Source of the DNA: Quillaja saponaria
Taxonomy: Eukaryota; Streptophyta; Magnoliopsida; Fabales; Quillajaceae
Direction: 5' to 3'
Assembly: GCA_029379385.1 (NCBI GenBank)
Contig: CM055612.1
Span: 6,386,001-6,450,000 of the forward strand
Length of the DNA: 64,000 bases
Positions within the stretch are counted from its first letter, which is position 1. Every line of letters starts with the position of its first letter. The position numbers and the translations under genes are program-made. The notes under the pieces were generated by a model that saw only the letters and a program-made list of their open reading frames with translations, had not been told where the DNA came from and did not search any database. Positions 27,201 through 41,632 of the stretch are shown piece by piece.

Positions 27201-29526
27201 TATCCTCCTTATCCTCAGTTACATGTTTGAAATTGCTTGAATCTTTTGTGGTTGAAAATTCTCGTGAACCTGCCTTGAATGGAGTAGCACGTTCTCTAGA
27301 ATCTGAGATTTCCTCAGAAGCTTGTCTAATCTCTTGAGCAGAAGTACAAATTGGGGGGGCACTGGGAACGTCATCATCATCAAATAATCTCCCGTTCTGC
27401 TGATTGGTGGAGAATGAATCCTAAAATGTAGATTGTAGACTAACTTTAGCAGTAAAATATCATATAATTGCAGAAAGTAAATACATGATTCATGTGAATA
27501 TGGAGAAAATGCACACACAGAGTCAAATAGAAATACACTAGTCAGCACCGTAGTAGTTGTTCTCCTACTTAAAGTTGAACTTCTAATTAACATCAGTTTG
27601 CATACCAAAATTTGTAATTGCTAATGGGATTATCACCTAAAGTGTGATTTTTTCCTTCAGAGTGTTCAACAGTAAAATCTATCGAAGGAGCAAGTTTTAC
27701 CCACTTATAACCAGATTTTTCCTCAGTTCTTATAGACCCATTCAAAGCATCCTTTAAGAACATTTGAATGGGAGAAATAAGTTACTAAATACTCCTTAAA
27801 AGGGTATGTGAGATTCGCTACCAGGTTGTCTCAAAAGCCAATTATCACAATTCCTAATGAGATTTTCTGTTCCGTTAAGCATCAGATAGTTTTCATTTAG
27901 AAAGTCTCATGTTCAGCTGATTTGGGGAGGAATCCTATTACATAGACTAACTTTAGCATAAAATATCATGTATTTGAAGAAAGTAAATTTATGATAGTAA
28001 AGAAGATGTATTCTTGAGGAAATAATATGGTTATGGAGAAAATGCACACACACAATGACACAGAGACATAGAAATACAATACTGAGCCATTGTAGTAGGC
28101 TAGTTAGTTGTTCATCCTACATAATGTTGGATTGCTATTAATATCAGTTTGCATGTCAATTGTAATTACTAACAATAGCAGGTCAGCAAAGTCCAGACTA
28201 TTGTTAAAAATAATTCTTTCACCTGCCAGGACTCAACAGTCAACATAAAATTATCAAAGGGAAAGTTCCTCCCAATTATTCCCAGATTTGTCCTTAGGTT
28301 TTCATAGATAACCCATAATCCTAAACGTTCCTTTAAGAACATTCAATGGGAGAAATCAGCTAATAGAAATTACTTTAAAAAGTATGAGAGATTCACAAGT
28401 TATCTCAAAGGCCAACGATGACAATCTCCTGTCAGTATCAAATAGTTTTCATTTAAAAAGCAAATGTAATATATTAACATGTGGGGATATTGCCATGTTC
28501 CATACCTAATATTTCAAATAACACATATTGTAACAGTAATTTGTCAATATGGTCTGCTTGTATTGAAATTCGCAAAAATCTTAAGGGAAAGTTTTTGGTA
28601 CAACAATGTATTGAGATAATGTTAAATGCTGAATTACATTTATTGCATACCTTCTCAGCAGCACTTTCCTTGTTAAGGCTGGAATGCACACTTGAGGCAT
28701 ACCCTTTTGAAACATAAGCTCTAGTCGGAGGCACAGTGCCATTGATACTTCCAACTTGTGTGGTTGAAAATTCCGAGCTAGCAGCAGAATCCGAAGACTC
28801 ATCCTCAGTATAACCATTCAGCCTTATTGGGTACTTCCCGATTCCCCTTGTCAGCCTTTCACCAGGAAAACCATGTCTTCCAACCAGTGTCTCCCTAGAC
28901 GAACTGACCTCGGAGTAGGTATAATCACTACCATAACGTGGTTGCCTTTGTGCCAGGTTCTCATTTCTATGAGCAGCACCATTTGGAACTCTAACTCTAT
29001 GGTCTTGGGGTGAGGAATCAAGAGAATACCTCCCACCATAAACCTCCTCCTCCGATTCAGTGCCGACATCATTGTCAGAATTAGACCCACTATCGTCTAC
29101 ATCAATGGGTATAGTTGTTGATATTGGGATGGCATTTTCAGCTAGATGCCCACTTCTGAATTTTGACGGCGGAGGCAGCACGAATCCCCTTCCACCATTG
29201 CCCCTTGTACCAATAATAGGATCAATTCGAGGTCTCATATTCGAATTTGAGAATGCAAGATCCTTCTGATTCAGGAACAAAAAAGAAGAAAAAAAAAAAA
29301 AAAAAAAAAAACTTCACAAATATTAATACAGATTTTCCAAAAATGAAAGCAGAGTATCACCAACCCAGATCCTAATACATTATGAACAAGGTAAGTTCAC
29401 TAAATACAACAGCATATTTAATAAACCAAAAAGGTTTGGAGAAAAAGGAAAAACAATACTTAAACCTGTGAAACTGACCTCTCTAACCCATCGAAGGGCA
29501 TTTTTATCAAGACCTTCTGTAAACAT
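16334..29526 (-). CDS. large plant C2/UNC-13 (MUN)-like protein, ~1,248 residues
   Basis: Exons in transcript order: 29479-29526, 28651-29265, (27701-27751 doubtful), 27170-27420, 26941-27012, 26692-26826, 25268-25386, 24878-25183, 23951-24038, 23776-23881, 23557-23670, 22680-22843, 22452-22569, 20985-21209, 20712-20902, 19700-19867, 19482-19587, 19122-19259, 18701-18862, 18417-18617, 17660-17854, 17488-17559, 16334-16486. Phases all agree without the doubtful exon (3,747 nt). The start is MFTEGLDKNALRWVRE. Residues ~17-300 are disordered, Ser- and Asp-rich, ending near VPSAPPICTS. Residues ~330-375 hold GPWHAVVAYDACVRLCLHAW. Residues ~540-620 look C2-like (DDLIVEVQDSKG, KMQLYINY). The C-terminal ~630 residues are helical with conserved GGVDAKELFHLY and ENRKENRSWYKGSR. 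It matches the At5g65440/At4g24610 family as I remember it. UNC-13/MUN-type trafficking roles are inference. Some databases label relatives as bacterial crystal proteins; nothing here supports that. A poly-T tract (A23 on plus, 29289-29311) precedes the exon 2 acceptor. Confidence 0.9.
18228..18260. repeat. (AT)n microsatellite in intron
   Basis: About 15 AT dinucleotides lie in the gene 3 intron between the exons at 18417 and 17854. Confidence 0.9.
20211..20490. repeat. 140-bp near-identical tandem duplication in gene 3 intron
   Basis: Unit 1 (20211-20350) and unit 2 (20351-20490) both start ATATATATAAGGATGCAGAG. By eye they differ at only two bases (CTTAGAAACA versus CTTAGAATCA, and GGCCAAGG versus GGCCAGGG). 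Upstream, 20111-20170 holds two shorter, diverged copies of the GGCTTAAGCTATGAATCTTA block found in each unit. The array lies between exons 20712 and 19867. Confidence 0.93.
23723..23737. repeat. poly-C (15) tract in gene 3 intron
   Basis: A run of about 15 C lies just upstream (in transcript terms) of the exon starting at 23670. It is poly-G on the gene's sense strand. Confidence 0.95.
27412..28458. repeat. old ~500-bp tandem duplication holding an exon-like segment
   Basis: Two diverged copies, about 27412-27903 and 27926-28458, run in the same order. Shared blocks include GACTAACTTTAGCA, AAAATGCACACACA, ATCAGTTTGCAT, CTTTAAGAACAT with AATGGGAGAAAT, and ATAGTTTTCATTTA. On the minus strand copy A has an acceptor and a 49-codon open stretch (27606-27751: KSGYKWVKLAPSIDFT). 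Copy B has the matching segment (about 28223-28330), also open, but with an unrelated reading. The GT donor of copy B (GGCAG|GTGAAAG) aligns with GAAGGAAAAAA in copy A, so copy A lacks that donor. Confidence 0.75.
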
Positions 29527-30779
29527 ACTTTGCAATGAATTGTATCACATGTGAAGCAAACAACAAAATTCACTTCCGGGAGTGAAGGGAGTAGTGCTAC
29601 CAAAGATGAAAATAAATAATGAATACGAAGCTTGCTTCTTGAAAGAAGATTTTGTTTTCAGCTGTGAGAAACTGAAAGACCCACAAGATGCAAATCTTTG
29701 GAGGGTTTTCGTTTTTCACTCTCTGTGAAGTGTGAATACAGTGGTCGATTCAGAGGATCTCTACCTTACTAAACGCCGACCTATATGAAAAACAACACCT
29801 GTACGACACCGTTTATTGCTAACATGGACGATCAGATAATTATTTGAAAAGAGAAAATTCCTGACCGATCCGAAAATAAAGAGGCACGTTGTTAGAGTAA
29901 TTAGGGGGTCTCTCGGAAAAAAGTAACGGGCTGTCGGACGTGGCAACGAGGTGGGGTCAGTTACTTTCGTTTATATATATTAAATTTATTTTTGAACATT
30001 GAATAGTTGTACATAAGTCGAACGTTGTAGTTACTAGCAAAAAATAAAAAAGTCGAACGTTGTAGTGGGGACACCTTTATCTAAATTTTCCCGCTTATAA
30101 TATTATTAATATTATAAATAAATAAAGGAGTCACCACAATGCACATGGTGTGGGGCCCACTAGACGCTTCATCCTTTTACCACGCACTCATAGTCAGTCA
30201 CAGTCACAGCCAGTGTTTTTAGCAGCTAGTTGGGTTTTGTTGGCATATTTTATTCAACACCGGCGTTTGAAATAGACGAAGATTCATCATCATGCCTTTT
30301 GTTCCACGTTGACACCAGACAACACAAGGTTGAAGAAACTTTAAAATTTGAAATGGGTTGAATTTGAGGATTTCTTTTTTAATTTTATTTTTATTCCAAA
30401 ATTGTCATCATCACGTTATAATTCTGACAGATAAAATGTTGGTTCCTTCTGCATTAAGAAAATGACTCACTGGCCACCAAAACTTTGACAACTTGGGAAG
30501 CAGGATTGCATTATTTTATAAATCCTACTACAGACAAGTACTTAAGGAATTACAGCTGAAACTTTAATATAATAAAGAAAAGACAACATGCTTAAGCTTT
30601 GAGAGAGAGAGCAGAGCGGGCGATAGGTATATTGTATTTTTTGATCTTTTTGAGTTCAAATAAAAAAAAATATTCATAATTCATTAGTCTTTAAATTGGA
30701 TTACCCGGATTAAAGAGATAATTTAATCAAAAAGTATTAAAACCAATACAAACACCCAAAAAAACAAAAAAAGTATTTT

Positions 30780-31320
30780 TTTGGTAAAAAAGACAGGACT
30801 AAGTCCCAAACAAACTAAGAAAGACACAATCTAGAAAACAATATATTTCTTCAAGAGAGAATATTACATACTCTAGTTAGTAAATCCAAAAATCTTAAAA
30901 CATCAGCATCTAATTCACGAGCATAATTTACCATTCAATTTGCAACGCGATTTCATTTACGAAAAACACGATAGATTTTATACACCAAACTCTAGCCAAA
31001 AATTTTTAAATTCCAAATATCAAAGGAGATAATGAATGACAAGAATCAAATCCCTTCTTAATAAAATTAATTGTTATTAGAGAATCAGCTTTAACGATAA
31101 CTCTTCTAAACCTTAAACTCCAAGCCACATCAAGTCCCGCTAAATTCTCCAAAGTTCTGTAGCATTAGAAGAACAAGATCCTAGTGAGATACTATAGCCA
31201 CAAATCCAAGCCCCAGACTCATCTTTAAGAGCATCACCTGCAGCTGCCTACTGGTAAAAACTTCAAGAGAACTATCTGAATTAAGTTTAATCAAATTAGT
31301 TAAAAGAGGACACCATCTTA
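30780..31320 (-). mobile_element. dead LINE fragment, RNase H-like 3' end
   Basis: On the minus strand, short open pieces in different frames read like the RNase H-like domain at the 3' end of plant LINEs. They include LIKLNSDSS (first acidic strand), GDALKDESGAWICGYSISLG, then GVIVKADS-like RVIVKADSLITINFIKKG and a final NYARELDADVLR-like piece. Stops and frameshifts separate them, so it cannot be translated. No reverse transcriptase part was found beside it, which fits a 5'-truncated LINE. It ends in A-rich and T-rich sequence near 30770. Confidence 0.65.
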
Positions 31321-31794
31321 TAAATGCTCAACTCAAAAGGGTTTAGAACATTGAACACTCCTCTCAAAGGTCATTGCTTGTTCATTATCTCAAGCGTTGC
31401 AACACTTTGATCTATTGCCTTGAAATTGCTAGCAGTTTTGAAAGCTCATTCATTAGTCATTGCCTACCCAACTACCTGATAAACAGTGAAAGATGCAAAA
31501 GTGACAGAATTTTCTTAGCTTGAACCCTGCCCTCAAACAAACCCAACACAAAGGTACCGAGTACCGTTAATATTGTGAAACAGCATATGCAAGGCTATAA
31601 ACTACTGCATTTCAAATTGCAAAAACGTGAGAGAAGTTTCAAATTATATATTAATCTATCAAAAATCTCTACTTTTCAGCAAAGATACTGGCTTCTTTTT
31701 TCTTTTCTGTGGTTATTCAAACACATGGATAACAAATGAAATTTGAATTGATTTCCAGCCATCAAACTTTAAGCATACAGCTCGTCAACGTACA

Positions 31795-32180
31795 TTACAC
31801 TCCCCAAGAAAAACTTCGAAGCTCCTTGGTGAACCACTACTACCTTCAGCAATAATTGCTCTGTCATTGGCAGCAATGTTAGCAAACTGAATGCTGAGAT
31901 GATTCTTGGCAAAGAGGGTTATTGAAATATTGTACATCTTCTGAAGCATGGCAAACGTTCAGCTACTTCATCTAGTGTCAATATAGGTTCCACAGGCTGT
32001 TGGTTGTAAGATATAGTTAATCTTTCCGCAGACCTCCAGAAACTCGTGTTTTCACAAAGTTAGACAGTAACTGTGTCCAAAATACTTAGCAGAGACCAAA
32101 AAAAAAAACCGGAGCCTAATATCTCAGTGAAGAGCTAATTATACTTCTTCTGCAGCCTTTTTACCAGCCTCCACGTCTAA
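31795..32180 (-). pseudogene. decayed coding-like patch, family not recognised
   Basis: On the minus strand several short frames have protein-like composition, such as [34 protein letters not shown], and [17 protein letters not shown] followed by [12 protein letters not shown]. They are separated by stops and shifts. They may be exons or pieces of a dead gene or of a retrotransposed copy. I cannot name the family. Confidence 0.35.
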
Positions 32181-32430
32181 GATAACAAGAATCTACAAAT
32201 GAGACAGATAAAAGGAACTTCCAAACCACCAGGCCATGTCAGAATTAAAGAAAGCCTTTGTTTCTTATACTCCAGAACCAGCAAGTCCTAAAAGTAGCCA
32301 AAAAAAAAAAAAAAAGAAGCCATATCGATCTTACGAGGTTGATGTTTTGCATTGATGTTTGTAAGCGAGGCACATATCCCAACTGCGCGTATAGTGCGAT
32401 AAGAGCACTAAGCCACCAACAGACCATAGT

Positions 32431-32951
32431 GTGAAGATCGGTGGCTCTCTTTAGCCACCTTGTTTGAATTTTCTTCTACTCATTAATTAGCTTTGCAATT
32501 AATAGCATGAAGAGAAGTCTTTGTCTCCGAATCAAGTGAAAGCATTTATTGACAAGTGTAAATTTTGTTGACAGACTTATATATAGTTTTGTGGTCTATA
32601 AATAAAGGAGCTCCAGAGCATATAAAAGAGGCAGAGAAGAAAAAAGGAGAGAGAGAAAGAGTGAGTGAGGGAAGTTGAGTATAAGATTAGGGGTTGTTCT
32701 CTTGGTATTCTTGGGGTGAGAGAGAGGGGGGCGTATAAGGGTTGTTGGGTTTCGGTATAAACTGAAGGTATATATTAGTTGTAGTAATGTATTGCTCTCA
32801 ATATAAAGAATACGGTATTATTCTCTTTGTGGATATAAGTAATTATTTACCGAATCACATAAATCTCTGTGTTTTGTATTTGTTTTTCATTAGCATCTTG
32901 TGAGATATTGAATCTCGGTTTGTCTTTCGCAAATGTGTTTTGTGTGACAGT
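32431..32951 (+). mobile_element. LTR-like stretch (possible solo Copia LTR)
   Basis: The stretch starts TGTGAAG and ends TGTGACA. It contains a TATA-like CTATAAATAAAGG at ~32596, a GA-rich run, and a late segment (ACCGAATCACATAAATCTC) typical of the R-U5 part of plant Copia LTRs. No matching target duplication or second LTR is visible, so limits and identity are uncertain. Confidence 0.4.
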
Positions 32952-33716
32952 CCAAATTTTTTACACATAATGTATAATTTGTTTTCAATAATTTATATAT
33001 AATTCTATTTTTATGATTATGATCATAAATTATAATTTTTGACGACTTATAAATAGACACTAAAGTTGAAGCAAGTCCGAGATACCATAGTTCTCATTTC
33101 ATCGTCAAACCAAACGGACCGAAATTCAAGCCCCAATCATCACTCAGGGAACTGCACACAACAATTTAATGAATGTCACAAAAAGTAATAATAATATGAT
33201 GGATATAACATAATTGTGTGAAAAATATGTTTAGAGAGAAAACATGTGAGGAGCATATGTCTTCCGAAGCCTGGATTAAAAGGCCTCCCAATAATTATTT
33301 GTACCAAAGATTGAAATTTGTGTTATCAAATTCGGAGTAAAGCTCACTTACCATTCCTTTTTAACTTTTTAGAATAGTATATATACAAATGAGAAAGATA
33401 AAAATTAACAAATATAGGAAAAGAGGTTGGTAGATGTGAGAGATTAAAAAAAAAAACTAAAAAAACTCAGAGCAATGCGTAAAAATACTGCAATGTCTTG
33501 GGGAGAAAAAGAAAAAAGACTACTGAATTCTAGAATTTTCCCGTCGATTTATTATTTTTTCCGAGCGCAGAACAATCGATACCCGGCACAGCGATACACC
33601 CAGGGCGGGATAGCGCAGGGCCATTATCTCCGCCACAAGATTGTCTGCAAAAACTTGAACCCACGGCCATAAGGAACAGAGAAACCACGTTTTCTTGTTG
33701 CCTTCTTAGACCCACG

Positions 33717-36700
33717 ATGTGGGATGAATGGGACGACTGCTTCACCCACACCAACCAACCCGACCAAAGCTCTCACCTTAATTTCGATTTACTATCTGCC
33801 CTTTCCAAACCCAAGGTAACAAAAACAAAGCTTCATTCATTTGTCTTCCCAAGTTTTATTTTTTTAATGTTGTTGTGAATTAAGGCCAGCTGCCATAAAA
33901 TCCCCTTTATTTATATGAAATTGTGGTTTGTAATTTTGCAGGATTTTTATAAGATATTAGAAGTAGATTATGATGCTACTGATGATGCAATTCGAACAAA
34001 TTATATTCGTCTAGCTCTGGTTAGTGTTTGTTTTTCCGTTTATTTTTGGGCTGAATTGAATGCGGGTTTTCACAAGGGTATCACGTGGGTTCTGTTATAT
34101 AGTCACCTCCACATTCTCTGTATTTTTTCTCATTAAGTGCAGAAATGGCATCCGGACAAGCAAAAAGACCAGGATGCAGCCACCTCAAGATTTCAAGAGA
34201 TAAACGAGGCTTACCAGGGTCCGTATTTTATTTATTTATTATTTAGTTTTTGCCTGTTTTTCTATTCTTTTAACTAATTTTTAAATCAAAAGTTTTTTTG
34301 CAGCTAACTTTGACGTTATACAATGAACTGACCTTAAGTATATATAGGGTTTAGGAAATTATATATACTGGTTCAAACTATTAGATGAATCTGCCGATAT
34401 CTGTTAATATTTGTACAAGTCCATTAGCACACTCTAAAGCATAATGTGAAGGTTCAGATGTCAGAAAGAAAATCTTTGTTTTTGGTTTCCTAACTGCATC
34501 TACATTTTTTTCCTCTGCTTTTGATCTCTCACCTTTTAGGTAGTCTGCAATCAATTGCAACAATGCAGAGTGTCATTTGGCATATATTTTTGCAAAATAA
34601 AGCTAGGCGAGGACTTCATTTATTGTTCTAGGTCAAAATGCAAGAGTGTTGGAATGTTTATACAGTGCATTCTTCCCCTTCTCACTTTCAGGATATACAA
34701 ATGAACTATCAAAATAGAGATTGAACCCTTTAAGGAGGAGAAAAGAATCGAAGAGGAGAAGCAGTCACTAGAGTTAGACTCTAGAGGCAAGGAATAAGAA
34801 TATAGGAATAGAGTGGGAAAAGGGTCTCGGTGTCTCTACAACAAGTTGTCAGTATTCCTTTCTTCAAGAGGTATGAAGATGTAAGCCAACCGTGAAAGTA
34901 ATGAAAAACATGGAATGTGATAGACATCACCTTGTTTAGTTCATTTCAAGAGAGAAACATTTGATTGCAATTCATTAAATTTAACACCTCAAAATCCGTC
35001 TCAAGTTCTTCTGAAGAATTGCAACTCTGAATGCTATAATATGGAATTAGAGATTAGAGAATTAAGATAGTCATAAATATTGATCCTTTGCTGAGAGATG
35101 ATGGGTATATCAGTGAAATTTGACAAGGCTCCATGTTATGTGGTGAAGAGCTAAAGAGAGAAACTTCTAATTGCTAGGAGAGACATAAGATAATATTTAG
35201 TGACACTATCGAAAAGGAAGAAACTCTTTGGATTTGAGCCTAATATTTTACCTTTTTGTCCAAAGTACTAGATACAGGAACATGCCAAGTTGAATTAAGT
35301 TATTGCACTGCTGTATAATACATGCAATGGATGGGGAACAAAATTATGATCGTTTTCCTTACAAGAAACATATTCATTCTGCAGGTTATGAATATTCTAC
35401 TTTGAGTTAACTGGGCATTTGGGGTAATTATTATTGTTAGGAAATATAATAGTAATGTAAAGTCCCACATTGCTTAGATGTGAAATCTATGTTTTATTGT
35501 TTAATATAAATAAAAGTTATAGGTGTAGGCTTTGATAAACCAATCAAGCTCACAATCATTTTCTTCATTTTATTTTATTTAACATGGTAACAAAGCATAT
35601 AAAAAAGGGCTCTGTAGCTGGCCATCTTTTTAAGCCTAGTTATTTTATCTTTTCAATTCTAGTTATTCCTGCTTTTCTCTGTTCTAGTTATCTATTTCGT
35701 CTAAAAGATGGCTCAACCTAGCAGTGTTCTATTTTTGTTTTTGGAAAATTCTCATGTGCACTGTTCACAGTTTCTATTCATCGATACTGTTCACGGGTAC
35801 TGTTCAACATTCGTCAAACGGATTGAAAGATGAAACTTGACTTATTGTTCTTAGGTTGTTGTAAGTGTGGGAGAGTAGTGAGATTGATAATTGGGTTTTA
35901 CTTGTACAAGATTGAGCATTATATATTCCATCTTGAAGGGAGTGTTAGGAATATAATAGTAATGTATTGTTAAGTCCCACATTATTTAGATGTGGAAGTC
36001 TATCTTTTATTGTTTACTATAAATAAAAGTTATAGGTGTAGGCTTTGATAAACAAATCAAGCCACAATCATTTTCCTTATTCTATTTTATTTAACAATTA
36101 TAATAGAGACACCATCTTAGTGGACTCCAATTAGTTTGGGATTTAAAGCCTAGTTGCGTTGAGACATCATTTGTATACTCAATGAATCTAAATTCTTGGC
36201 TTATATTGTTTTACTGTTCTTCTCATTAGCAAAACTATCCCCTCAAATTTGTGTTCTGTTCCAAATTTCATTGGATTGAGAAAAAAGGTCAATGAAGTTG
36301 GTTACATTACAACTCTTTAGACTCCTGTAGCCACTGCCCTGTTCTTAAGTTAATGATCTTTATGATTTGATTGTTTCCAATGTCAATAAATGAAACACCA
36401 TAAGTATCTAGAATATTGACTGCACCATATATATTTTTGCATCTCATGTCTTCTTAGTTTTATAATACACTTGTTTTTGGTGTATTTTTATGAGTTACTA
36501 TAGTTTTAGGAGTTGTATTTGTATTCTTCTTATATTCTTGGATAAACTTAAGGACGCAACACAAGTGCTCATGTTTTCTGATGGCTATGCATTGATATCA
36601 AACTTGTTCTCCATACGTTTAAAATTCCTCTAGTGGATTAAATAGTAAAAATCAAATGGTCTGGTTTGCTGACAGAAAATAATTCTGGGCTCAGGATAAG

Positions 36701-37565
36701 TCCTCCTTCCGTTCCCCAAATTAGGTTGTTTCATATCTGGTTTGGTGAGGCATAATTTTGTCTTTGGTGGAAATTCCTTTTTTCTACTGAGCTCCATGTA
36801 TTTGAACCTTCTGTGCAGTTTTTCCATACTTTTTTTTTATCTGATCAGTTTCATATTATGTTCTGCTTATCTAATTTCCTTTTTGTAATGATTGAATTTA
36901 AATTCCCTATTAGGTAAGATCAGCGCTTTGAGTTTTTACTGTTGATCATGTGACCAGAGTTAGGTAAATTGGTAAATGGTTCATTTGAAGGCTTGAGAAA
37001 ATGAAATATGGTTGATATAGTGACTAATGATAGAGAAGACTTCAATTGCAACCTTAAATATGAGTGTAGATACCTTGTAATGGTGGTTAGAACTTAGATT
37101 TCATGCGTGCAAATAATTGGTGTTAATCTTATTCCAATCAAATGAAGTGTAAAGATTCTGCTGATTCTAACCCCTTGCTGATATCCCTTTTTGTGCTGAT
37201 TTGTCTGTGATATAAAACATGAAATAAAGATTAGTTGAGCTCACATGTTTGAAGAGTAACTTGAATATAACATCTTTAGTTTATTTGAACAGTTTTGAGT
37301 GATCCTGTTAGAAGGAGAGAATATGACAAGAATGGGATGCTTTCTGTGTACGATTACAATATAACTGTACGATTCTTTGGTTTTTCAATTTTCTTTCTCT
37401 GATGATGCGAAATCCTTTCAGAGAATGCTTCTTTTTTTTCTTTTTTTTCCTCCTTGATTTCCTTTATAACAATCTCAATTCTTTTGGTTGCAGGAGTATC
37501 TTCATCGTTACAAAGGACTCATATTGACATGCAACGGCCTTGGGATAAAGCATTCAATCTGGTAA
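33717..37565 (+). CDS. short J-domain (DnaJ-type) co-chaperone, 132 residues
   Basis: J-proteins stimulate the ATPase of Hsp70 partners. Exons 33717-33815, 33942-34019, 34143-34218, 37293-37366 and 37494-37565 are in phase (399 nt, TAA stop). Residues 1-33 are an acidic N-terminus starting MWDEWDDCF. The J domain runs from about 34 to 95: [18 protein letters not shown], then KWHPDK with the essential HPD at residues 62-64, then [14 protein letters not shown] and RREYD. The tail [17 protein letters not shown] closes the protein. There is no Gly/Phe or zinc-finger region, so it is a class III (C) J-protein, probably soluble since no signal peptide or membrane segment is seen. Intron 3 is 3.07 kb and carries the TRIM element. 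The Hsp70 partner cannot be inferred. Confidence 0.92.
35435..36096 (+). mobile_element. complete TRIM (miniature LTR retrotransposon), 662 bp
   Basis: The 5' LTR is 35435-35584 and the 3' LTR 35943-36096, about 150 bp each. Both start TGTTAGG and end TTTAACA, and they are similar throughout. The sequence TGGTAACAAAGC directly after the 5' LTR matches the usual plant initiator-tRNA-Met primer binding site with two changes. A purine tract GAAGGGAG abuts the 3' LTR. The 5-bp repeat ATTAT at 35430-35434 and 36097-36101 is the target site duplication. The 358-bp interior has no gag or pol capacity, as expected for a TRIM, so movement would need proteins from another element. It sits in intron 3 of the J-protein gene in the sense orientation. 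Confidence 0.93.
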
Positions 37566-38764
37566 ACCACAACATGAACAGATGTCCTGTTAGTGCCATT
37601 TAGGAATGACGATCAGTGCTCTTGATGTATTATAGGAGCTGATTTGAATGCAATGCCTCTGAAAATAAGTAGAGCATTGTTTATATACCTTTATTCTCAC
37701 ATCTTGTATGTCCAGTAGGAGTGTTAAATTGTTAAGCGATGACTTTATTACTGTTTGGCTAGTTGTTTTTGGTGAGATAAACTTACTAAATGCTAGCTTA
37801 TCTTGCAGGTAGAGAGAAATATTATATAACATAAAATAAATGCAATTATAATTAAATGGTTGTTAATTCATTTACAAAGTCAGATAGTTAATAACTTATT
37901 TTGGGTCTGTAGGAGGTTCAACAGGCCTATGAGTGATATTTTTCTTTATCATAAACTCTAATGTTTGTGGGAGGTGAGATTCGATTATAGATCTTTGAGA
38001 TTAGATAATTGACTGTATTAGATGATTAGTTAAATAATTTTATTCTGGATAAACATGTTTGGAAATGAATTCCCATTTTTTATTTAGCATGTCCCCACAC
38101 TAAAGGATTAAAAAACAAACCCCTTGCTAACCAGCTAAATAGCCACCAGCAGAAACCTCATTGCATTTGACATTACTATCAGGTTAATAGAAAAACATTA
38201 GGGTTAAAAAGGTCAATATTCAATAAATATTGGGGGCTGTAACAAACACTAGTGTATGAAAATGTGAAGTTAACTTTTTATTTTTTAATACATATTTATT
38301 TAGTTCTTATAAGTGTCAACATAATCGCATCCTTAATATTTTATAAAACGATCAGTTATGACTTACCGTCACTCTCCAGGAATACTTTTCATTCCCAAAA
38401 CTCAAATCTAATGTGGGTTTGAGAATAAAGCTTTATCTTACTCTCGGAAGTCCTATTGGTCTCACTAAACGCGCCGTTTCTGAACAAATTCCAAAGTAGA
38501 TTCAAAATACATGATGACCAATGATACTACAGAACGTCAACGCCAAAAAATCATCATCATAAATCGTAAACAAAATCAACGGCTAATTATTCAACTCACT
38601 CCTCTAGTTAATCTTACACCTCAGATACACGCAGATAAAGATTCCTACAGATAGTTTCTACGTAATTAAACACCGAAAACACACAAACACGCACACATTC
38701 ACACACAGTCTCTCTTTTTATCTCCCTCTTCTCTGTCTCTGTCTGCGAGTTTGTGAAATTAACA
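37566..38764. other. intergenic DNA and leader of the 14-3-3 gene
   Basis: No gene is seen. The last ~130 bases are a CA- and CT-rich leader (ACACACAAACACGCACACA, then TCTCTCTTTTTATCTCCC) ending at the ATG at 38765. Upstream is AT-rich DNA with the 3' UTR of the J-protein gene. Confidence 0.55.
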
Positions 38765-41452
<2,688 letters not shown>

Positions 41453-41632
41453 CATGCACTGAATGCTTGACCAGTCCCATTCTTCTTTTGTTGGAGGTGG
41501 ACTTTGAATGTCATTACTTTGTGCTGATTAAGAACCATGTTAGTCTTAAGATGGATTGGCAGCTAGTGACAGGGTGTTTCTAAATTCAGACCAAACTTGT
41601 TTGTATAATGATTTGGAAAGGGTAATTAGAAT

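Larger units (their letters stand above)
29527..33716. other. intergenic DNA between genes 3 and 4 (divergent promoters, TE relics)
   Basis: The left end (29527-29960) is the leader and promoter of gene 3. The right end (about 33430-33716) is that of the J-protein gene. Between them lie a LINE relic (30780-31320), a decayed coding-like patch (31795-32180) and an LTR-like stretch (32431-32951). A 16-bp word AGTCGAACGTTGTAGT occurs twice, at 30015 and 30051. No intact gene is seen. Confidence 0.6.

Noticed and set aside
27606..27700. Full-length exon 3 of gene 3 ending at donor 27606
   Set aside because: It leaves phase 2 while the next exon (27420) must be read in phase 0, so the protein would be broken. 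It is kept only as a doubtful or alternative exon.
16334..29526. Insecticidal crystal protein label used for relatives of gene 3 in some databases
   Set aside because: Nothing in the sequence resembles a bacterial crystal toxin. Exon structure and plant-wide family argue for a plant trafficking-type protein.
36630..36827. Minus-strand frame inside the J-protein intron
   Set aside because: No family match recognised, antisense and isolated. Treated as chance.
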